Assembly: GCF_036226465.1 (NCBI RefSeq)
Contig: NZ_CP108476.1
Span: 2,480,001-2,544,000 of the forward strand
Reading direction: 5' to 3'
Length of the DNA: 64,000 nt
From: Kitasatospora sp. NBC_01250
GTDB lineage: Bacteria > Actinomycetota > Actinomycetes > Streptomycetales > Streptomycetaceae
Positions 59,215-64,000 of the stretch are shown in pieces. A program made the translations under genes and the position numbers. The notes under the pieces are model-generated. The model did no database searches. It was not told where the DNA came from and saw only the letters and a list, made by a program, of their open reading frames with translations. How positions within the stretch are numbered: position 1 is the first letter of the stretch; every line of letters begins with the position of its first letter.

Positions 59215-60083
59215 GGTGCGCGCTGCAGGCGGAACGCGTCCGCGAGGACGGCCCGCGCCAGCACTCGGGCGGGCCCGCGCGCCGTGGTGCGTCCCGTGGT
59301 GAGCGCGAACTCGGTGCTGCCGAGGTCCGGCAGGCCCACCTGGTCGGACAGCACCCACAGGCCCGGCGGCACCAGGCTCCGGGCGTGCGGCACCACCCCG
59401 AGCCCCGCCAGCGCGGCGGCCCGCACCCCGGAGAGGCTGGTGCTGGTGCAGGCGATCCGCCAGGGCCGCCCCTCGCGCTCGCAGACCTCCAGCGCGCGGG
59501 CCCGGGTGAAGCTGGGCGGCGGGTAGACGATCAGCGGCAGCGGCTCGCCCGGGTCCGTCCGGACGTCCTCGGCCCCGATCCACACCAGCTTGTCCTGCCA
59601 GACCAGCTGCCCCTGCGCACCGCCACCCGGCGGGCGCTTGCCGAGCACCAAGTCCAGCCGTCCGTCCGCCAGTTGCTCGTAGAGCACGGCGCTGAGACCG
59701 ACGGTGAGCTCCAGGTCGACCTGGGGGTTGCTGCGCCGGAACCCGCGCAGGATCTGCGGCAGCTCGGTGTAGACGAAATCCTCCGACGCCCCGAACCGCA
59801 CCCGCCCGCGCACCTGCGTCTGCGCGAAGTAGCCGAGTGCCTGCTCGTGCGCCTCCAGGATCGTGCGGGCGAAGCCGAGCATGGCCTCGCCCTCGCTGGT
59901 CAGCTGCACGGAGTGGGTGTCGCGCAGGAAGAGCCGCCGGTTGGCGGCCTCCTCCAGCCGCCGCACGTGCTGGCTGACGGTCGACTGCCGCAGCCCCAGC
60001 CGCTGGGCGGCCCGGGTGAAGCCGCCGCTCTGGGCCACGGCGAGGAAGGACCTCAGCTGGACGGGATCGAACACACAACCCAT
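59196..60083 (-). CDS. LysR-family transcriptional regulator
   Basis: This 295-residue LysR protein has an HTH near residues 5-62 (VFDPVQLRSFLAVAQSGGFTRAAQRLGLRQSTVSQHVRRLE) and an effector domain (VRGRVRFGASEDFVY, RLDLVLGKRPPGG, VRAAALAGLGVVPHA). ATG 60083 or GTG 60074 are the plausible starts. It is divergent from a BASS transporter 117 bases away. An AT-rich ATCA-N7-TGAT dyad in the gap is a candidate binding site. Confidence 0.88.
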   Translation of the reverse strand: MGCVFDPVQLRSFLAVAQSGGFTRAAQRLGLRQSTVSQHVRRLEEAANRRLFLRDTHSVQLTSEGEAMLGFARTILEAHEQALGYFAQTQVRGRVRFGASEDFVYTELPQILRGFRRSNPQVDLELTVGLSAVLYEQLADGRLDLVLGKRPPGGGAQGQLVWQDKLVWIGAEDVRTDPGEPLPLIVYPPPSFTRARALEVCEREGRPWRIACTSTSLSGVRAAALAGLGVVPHARSLVPPGLWVLSDQVGLPDLGSTEFALTTGRTTARGPARVLARAVLADAFRLQRAPERTAP

Positions 60084-60200
60084 CCTATCTGCTGATATCA
60101 CGATTCATGATGACAGTGAGCGCGGCCAGCGGGATTCACAATCACCCGGCCGGACGGCAGGCTGGGATCATCCCTGCCCGAACCGTTCCCGCGGAGAACC

Positions 60201-61283
60201 ATGCCTCGCGCCGACCGCCCCTTCCGCTCCCGCATACCCGGGCGCCTGCCGCGGGTCGACCCCTTCATCGCCTCCCTGCTGGCCACCGTCGCGCTGGCCG
60301 CCCTGCTCCCCGCCCGCGGCGCCGCCGCACCCCTCGCCTCCGGCGCCGCCACCGGCGCGGTCGCCGTGCTCTTCTTCCTCTACGGCGCCCGGCTCTCCGC
60401 CAAGGAGGCCTGGGACGGTCTCAAGCAGTGGCGGCTGCACGGCACCGTGCTCACCGTGACTTTCGGCCTCTTCCCGCTGCTCGGGGTCGCCGCCCACCTG
60501 CTGGTACCGGGGCTGCTCTCCCCCCAGCTCTACCAGGGCCTGCTCTTCCTGACCCTGCTGCCCTCCACCGTGCAGTCCTCGATCGCCTTCACCTCCATCG
60601 CCCGCGGCAACACGGCCGCAGCCGTGTGCAGCGCCACCTTCTCCAGCCTCTTCGGCATCGTCCTGACCCCGCTGCTCGCCGCCTTCCTGCTGCACACCAA
60701 GGGCGGCATCTCCCCCGGCAGCGTCCTGCAGATCGCCGAACAGCTCCTGCTCCCCTTCGCCGCCGGCCAGCTCCTGCGCCGCCGGCTCACCGCCTGGATG
60801 GCCCGCCACCGCGCCGTCCTCGGCCTGGTCGACCGCGGCTCGATCCTGCTCGTCGTCTACAGCGCCTTCAGCGCCGCCGTGGTCGGCGGCATCTGGGGCA
60901 CCCTCTCGCTGCCCCGGCTGGCGGCCCTGCTCCTGGTGGAGGCCGCCCTGCTGGCGCTCGTCCTGACCACCACCCTGCTGGCCGGCCGCCGCCTCGGCTT
61001 CGACCGGGCCGACCTGATCGCGATCGTCTTCTGCGGCTCCAAGAAGAGCCTGGCCAGCGGCGTCCCGATGGCCACCGTCCTCTTCCGGGGCCCCGCAGCG
61101 GGGTTGATGGTGCTGCCCCTGATGCTCTTCCACCAGCTCCAACTGATGGTCTGCGCCGTCCTCGCCCGCCGCTGGGGCGCGCAGTCGCAGGCGGTCGAGG
61201 CAGCCGCGACGGCAGTGGCGACGGCACCGGGCCGCGGCACCGCACCGGACCGGCGCCGGACGAGCCCGAGCTCGGTCCGCTGA
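60201..61283 (+). CDS. bile acid:sodium symporter family (BASS) transporter
   Basis: This 360-residue protein has about ten helices. It carries the core motifs of the YfeH/BASS subgroup, namely FLYGARLSAKEAWDGLKQWRLH, LTLLPSTVQSSIAFTSIARGN and FCGSKKSLASGVPMA. These transport organic anions with sodium in plants and bacteria (pantothenate, pyruvate and others). The substrate here is unknown. It is probably controlled by the divergent LysR regulator. The last 30 residues are a basic, unstructured tail. Confidence 0.87.
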   Translation: MPRADRPFRSRIPGRLPRVDPFIASLLATVALAALLPARGAAAPLASGAATGAVAVLFFLYGARLSAKEAWDGLKQWRLHGTVLTVTFGLFPLLGVAAHLLVPGLLSPQLYQGLLFLTLLPSTVQSSIAFTSIARGNTAAAVCSATFSSLFGIVLTPLLAAFLLHTKGGISPGSVLQIAEQLLLPFAAGQLLRRRLTAWMARHRAVLGLVDRGSILLVVYSAFSAAVVGGIWGTLSLPRLAALLLVEAALLALVLTTTLLAGRRLGFDRADLIAIVFCGSKKSLASGVPMATVLFRGPAAGLMVLPLMLFHQLQLMVCAVLARRWGAQSQAVEAAATAVATAPGRGTAPDRRRTSPSSVR

Positions 61284-61374
61284 CGTCGTCGCGAGGTCGA
61301 TCCCGGCGAAGAACCCGTCGGCGACGGCCCGCGCCCGCGGCAGGCCGCCTCCACCCAGTGACACTACGGCTCAG

Positions 61375-62124
61375 CTACACCGGCACGCTGCGTCCCCACA
61401 ACTCCTGCGCGTGCTCGGCGAACCGGTCGAAGAGTCCGCCCTCCTCGCAGCGCCGCAGGTGCATCATCGGCGAGTCGTGCCCGACGACGCGCGCGAGGTG
61501 CGGCGTCACCAACGCGTGCTGGTCGAAACGGAACACGGACAGGCCCACATGGTTCGGCCCGTCCTCGGGCGCACTGAACCGGGCCTCGACTCCGTCGACC
61601 TCGGCGAGCTTGGCGAGGTTCTCCAGGGTGATCCGGATCCGGGTGGAGACGGTGAGGGCGACGTCTTCGAGCTGCTCACGCTGCCGGGTCGTACCGGACG
61701 CGGGATCGCCGAGCAGGAACCGGACCCGGCAGCCGCCCTCCGCCTTGCGCCGCAGCGTCTGGTGCAGCGCCGGCTGCTCCAGCCAGACGAAGTAGTTGGT
61801 GTATCCGGCCAGGAGGATCTCGGACGTGGCATCGGAGATGAGCTGAGCCCAGACCGAAGTCGGGCAGGCCGAGCGGTAGGGGTAGACGGCGAACACCTCC
61901 CGGTCATGCCCGGTCTTGACGTTCCCCCGCACGGAGTCCGGCCAGATCATCCGTTCATCAACTCCTAGCGCGGTACAGACATCGGTGCGATTCCGCTGGT
62001 GCGGCACGAGAGCCGCGTCGGACAACCAGCGTTCCACGGTCTTGGGCGTCACGCCGACCCGGGTGGCGAGCTGCCGAACGCTGAGCTCGGCGCCTGACAT
62101 AGCGTCCCGCAGCGCTTTGTTCAA
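61375..62124 (-). CDS. XRE-type regulator with DUF5919 domain
   Basis: This 249-residue protein has a helix-turn-helix (LSVRQLATRVGVTPKTVERWLSD, about residues 13-35) and an N-terminal ALGVDERMIWP, followed by a C-terminal DUF5919 domain. The latter runs from FAVYPYRSACPTSVWAQLISDATSEILLAGY to GHDSPMMHLRRCEEGGLFDRFAEHAQELW. Such regulators often sit beside NUDIX genes, but none is next to it here. It is intact and homologous to the remnant at 32922-33300. The TTG at 62124 is chosen over an ATG at 62100 because of AAGGGA at good spacing. Confidence 0.8.
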   Translation of the reverse strand: MNKALRDAMSGAELSVRQLATRVGVTPKTVERWLSDAALVPHQRNRTDVCTALGVDERMIWPDSVRGNVKTGHDREVFAVYPYRSACPTSVWAQLISDATSEILLAGYTNYFVWLEQPALHQTLRRKAEGGCRVRFLLGDPASGTTRQREQLEDVALTVSTRIRITLENLAKLAEVDGVEARFSAPEDGPNHVGLSVFRFDQHALVTPHLARVVGHDSPMMHLRRCEEGGLFDRFAEHAQELWGRSVPV

Positions 62125-62398
62125 GGTGCATCCCTTGGACGTTCGGGCTTTCTCGGACGGTACCGCCGGAACAGCCGCGCTGTCTCGGATATGGGGATGA
62201 GGTCGTCCACAAGGAAGCGCGTCAAGCGCGCCGCGTTGCTTCGGGCGGTCCGGGAGGTGAACGAAGCGGGGCGGCAGATCGGGCATGCGCCATGACCCGA
62301 CGGTGCGTCAGACCCGGTTGATCGCACGACCATCGCTCCTCCTAAGGTGGATCACCGGAGGGCCACCGTCCTCTCACCACTCGGCGGAAGTGACACCC

Positions 62399-63697
62399 AT
62401 GACTGACGCTCGGCCCAGCGAACCCGCGGACCTCATAGCCTTCGCCCGCGCGCACTCGCCCTTCTACCGCGACCTCTACGCGCACCTGCCCGCGGGCGTC
62501 GCCGATCTCCGCTCCCTCCCGCTCATCGACCACACCGCGTTCTGGGAGGCCCACACGGTCGCGGACAGCAAGCTGCTGACCGGGCCGCACACCGACGGGA
62601 TCGTGTTCAAGACCGGTGGCACCACCGGGATGCCGCGGATCTCGTTCTACACGCGGCCCGAGTGGCGGGCGATGGCCCGCCGGTTCAGTGCCGGGCTGAC
62701 GGCCGCCGGGGTGGAGCCCGGGGACCGGGTGGCGAATCTGTTCTACGCCGGGGAGCTGTACTCCAGCTTCGTCTTCACCCTCAACCTGTTCCAGGAGGCG
62801 CCGGTCGCAACCGTGCAGCTGCCGATCGGCGGGGCGGCCACGCCCGAGCAGGTGGTGGCGACGATGCGGGACTTCTCCGCCACCGTGATCGCCGCGCTGC
62901 CGACCTCGCTCTCCCGGCTGGCGCGCGAGGTGGTGGACACGGTGGGCAGCATGCCGCTGATCCGGCTCGCGCTGTTCAGCGGCGAGGCGTTCCATGATGA
63001 CCAACTCCCGCTGATCAAGCAGGCGTTCCCCCATATCACGGTCCGTTCCATCGGCTATGCGAGCGTGGACGCCGGGGTGCTGGCGGCACCCGTCGCCGGG
63101 GAGTTCGACAACCGGGTGCACCAAGTGCTCACCCCCGAGAAGGTGGTGGAGCTGCTGGATCCGGTGACCGGTGAGCCGATCGAGGAGCCGGGGCGGGCGG
63201 GCCGGGTGGTGGCCACCGACCTGGTGCGGCGGCTGACGCCGATGATCCGCTACCCGGTGGGCGACCTGGCCGAGTGGGTGGACTTTCCCAGCCGCACCTT
63301 CCGCCTGCTGGGGCGGGCCGAGGAGGGAGCCCGGGTCGGGCCGGTGAGCATCTTCCTGGAGGACCTGCGGGCGCTGGTGACCGACACCGATGCCGAGGGC
63401 CGGATCGGCGGCCTCCAGGTGGTGGTGCGCCACTTCGACGGGCGCGACCAGATGACCCTGCGCCTGGCCGACAGCACCCCCCAGGCCACCGGACGGGACA
63501 CGCTGGAGGCCGCCATCATCGAGCAACTGGACGTGCGCAGGCCGCTCTTCACCGACCAGGTGGCGCGCGGGGCGATCCACCCGCTGGCCGTGGAGTGGGT
63601 CGGCCCGACCGGCCTGACCGTCAACCCGCGCAGCGGCAAGGCGATCCGGCTGCTGGACGAGCGGCTGGACGAGCGGCTGAACAAGCGGCTGGGCTGA
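62399..63697 (+). CDS. PaaK-like adenylate-forming ligase
   Basis: This 432-residue protein resembles phenylacetate-CoA ligases. It has IVFKTGGTTGMPRISFYTRPEW (the P-loop-like motif), LFSGEAFHDDQLPLI, GYASVDAGVLAAP and YPVGDLAEWVDFPSRTFRLLGRAEEGARVG (adenylate-binding D-G-R), and ends near a SGKAIR segment with the catalytic lysine. It probably activates a carboxylic acid as an adenylate and transfers it to CoA or a carrier. The ATG at 62399 has only weak ribosome-binding sequence. No CoA-pathway partners are visible in the window. Confidence 0.78.
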   Translation: MTDARPSEPADLIAFARAHSPFYRDLYAHLPAGVADLRSLPLIDHTAFWEAHTVADSKLLTGPHTDGIVFKTGGTTGMPRISFYTRPEWRAMARRFSAGLTAAGVEPGDRVANLFYAGELYSSFVFTLNLFQEAPVATVQLPIGGAATPEQVVATMRDFSATVIAALPTSLSRLAREVVDTVGSMPLIRLALFSGEAFHDDQLPLIKQAFPHITVRSIGYASVDAGVLAAPVAGEFDNRVHQVLTPEKVVELLDPVTGEPIEEPGRAGRVVATDLVRRLTPMIRYPVGDLAEWVDFPSRTFRLLGRAEEGARVGPVSIFLEDLRALVTDTDAEGRIGGLQVVVRHFDGRDQMTLRLADSTPQATGRDTLEAAIIEQLDVRRPLFTDQVARGAIHPLAVEWVGPTGLTVNPRSGKAIRLLDERLDERLNKRLG

Positions 63698-63709
63698 GCG
63701 CGGGCAAGG

Positions 63710-63747
63710 GCGTCGGGGGTGACGGCAACCGCCGTCACCCCCGACGC
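63710..63747. terminator. bidirectional terminator between convergent genes
   Basis: Perfect 17-base arms (63710-63726 and 63731-63747, GCGTCGGGGGTGACGGC and complement) with a four-base loop AACC. It sits 12 bases after the ligase stop and nine bases beyond the stop of the convergent gene. Confidence 0.85.
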
Positions 63748-63756
63748 GCGAGGAGG

Positions 63757-64000
63757 TCAGCCGACCCGCAGGTCGACCACCTCACGGAGCTTTCCGCTCG
63801 ACTCGGTGCGGGCCAAGGCGGCCGCCGGCGCCGCCTTGACGTGCAGCTCGACCACGCGGTCGTGGACGACGTCGACCGCGAGTTGCGGGTACTCCGCCAG
63901 GAAGGCCTCGGCCAGCCGCGCGGCGTCGCGGCCACCGGCGTCGAAGTCGCCCAGCAGGACGGTCAGCGCGGTGCCGGCCGACCCGGCGCCCTCCTCCACC
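63757..64000 (-). CDS. C-terminal end of a converging protein, possibly a PaaK-like ligase (5' end outside window)
   Basis: About 80 residues are visible up to the window edge, ending ESSGKLREVVDLRVG and TGA at 63757. The TESSGKLREVVD end resembles the C-terminus of phenylacetate-CoA-ligase-like enzymes, where SGK holds the catalytic lysine; the part before it (ALTVLLGDFDAGGRDAARLAEAFL) fits the small mobile domain. If so, two related ligases face each other here. The call is tentative. Confidence 0.4.
   Translation of the reverse strand, partial: VEEGAGSAGTALTVLLGDFDAGGRDAARLAEAFLAEYPQLAVDVVHDRVVELHVKAAPAAALARTESSGKLREVVDLRVG

Noticed and set aside
1..64000. tRNA, rRNA, CRISPR arrays, insertion sequences, integrases
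   Set aside because: No cloverleaf-like T-arm sequence, repeat-spacer pattern, transposase or integrase motif was seen on reading both strands.

Overview
The DNA is very GC-rich. Genes start with ATG, GTG or occasionally TTG, many neighbours overlap by 1-4 bases, and TTA leucine codons are almost absent. The protein families (DUF5919 regulators, SigE-type sigma factors, EfeO/EfeB, VC0807-type membrane proteins, a Nur-type nickel regulon) point to a Streptomyces-like actinomycete (Streptomyces, Kitasatospora or Streptacidiphilus). No rRNA, tRNA, CRISPR array, transposase or integrase is visible. The mix of transport, regulation, secreted proteins and decaying accessory genes suggests a chromosomal arm rather than the core.

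Layout. 0-5.2 kb: the end of a membrane protein, a phosphotriesterase-family hydrolase, a DUF2254 membrane protein and a KdpB potassium ATPase subunit without KdpA or KdpC. 5.2-7.85 kb: a NUDIX/GntR divergent pair with shared palindromic operators, a small zinc-ribbon protein coupled to a 3'-truncated terpene-synthase-like gene, then CutA. 7.9-13.1 kb: a LysR gene divergent from a polar amino-acid ABC importer (ATPase, lipoprotein, two permeases) and a class II glutamine amidotransferase. 13.2-17.6 kb: a secreted protein, EfeB and EfeO, and a secreted phosphatase. 17.9-23.7 kb: LysR and DUF1275 genes, a TetR-controlled membrane protein and FAD monooxygenase, and a LuxR gene. 24-27.5 kb: a PadR-regulated FtsX-type ABC exporter. 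27.7-30.7 kb: a serine hydrolase, and a sigma factor with a probable anti-sigma factor.

30.7-35.7 kb is a decay zone. It holds remnants of a TPR-type regulator, a DUF5919 regulator, a zinc ribbon, a GDSL hydrolase and a small protein, among an intact terpene-synthase-like gene, a NUDIX gene and an HTH gene. The terpene-like/zinc-ribbon pair repeats the 6.7-7.5 kb locus.

35.8-40.4 kb is a metal-homeostasis block. Fe-SOD and a nickel/cobalt permease each carry a Nur-box-like site. A TsaD gene follows, then a second permease paralogue preceded by a cobalamin riboswitch, so one permease looks nickel-controlled and the other B12-controlled.

40.5-54.1 kb is a surface-glycan locus. A GH-like lipoprotein converges on a nine-gene, tightly overlapping leftward operon: a GT2 enzyme, an anchored protein, a polysaccharide deacetylase, GT4 enzymes, a large polytopic membrane protein, a flippase fused in frame to a polysaccharide pyruvyl transferase, and a double-GT4 protein. 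The first gene has a TTA codon (bldA dependence). A 1.2-kb leader region upstream contains a perfect CRP-type palindrome.

55.3-64 kb: an aldolase remnant, an MgtC family protein, an APC permease, a secreted protein, a LysR gene divergent from a bile-acid-symporter-family transporter, an intact DUF5919 regulator, a PaaK-like adenylate-forming enzyme and the end of a converging gene.
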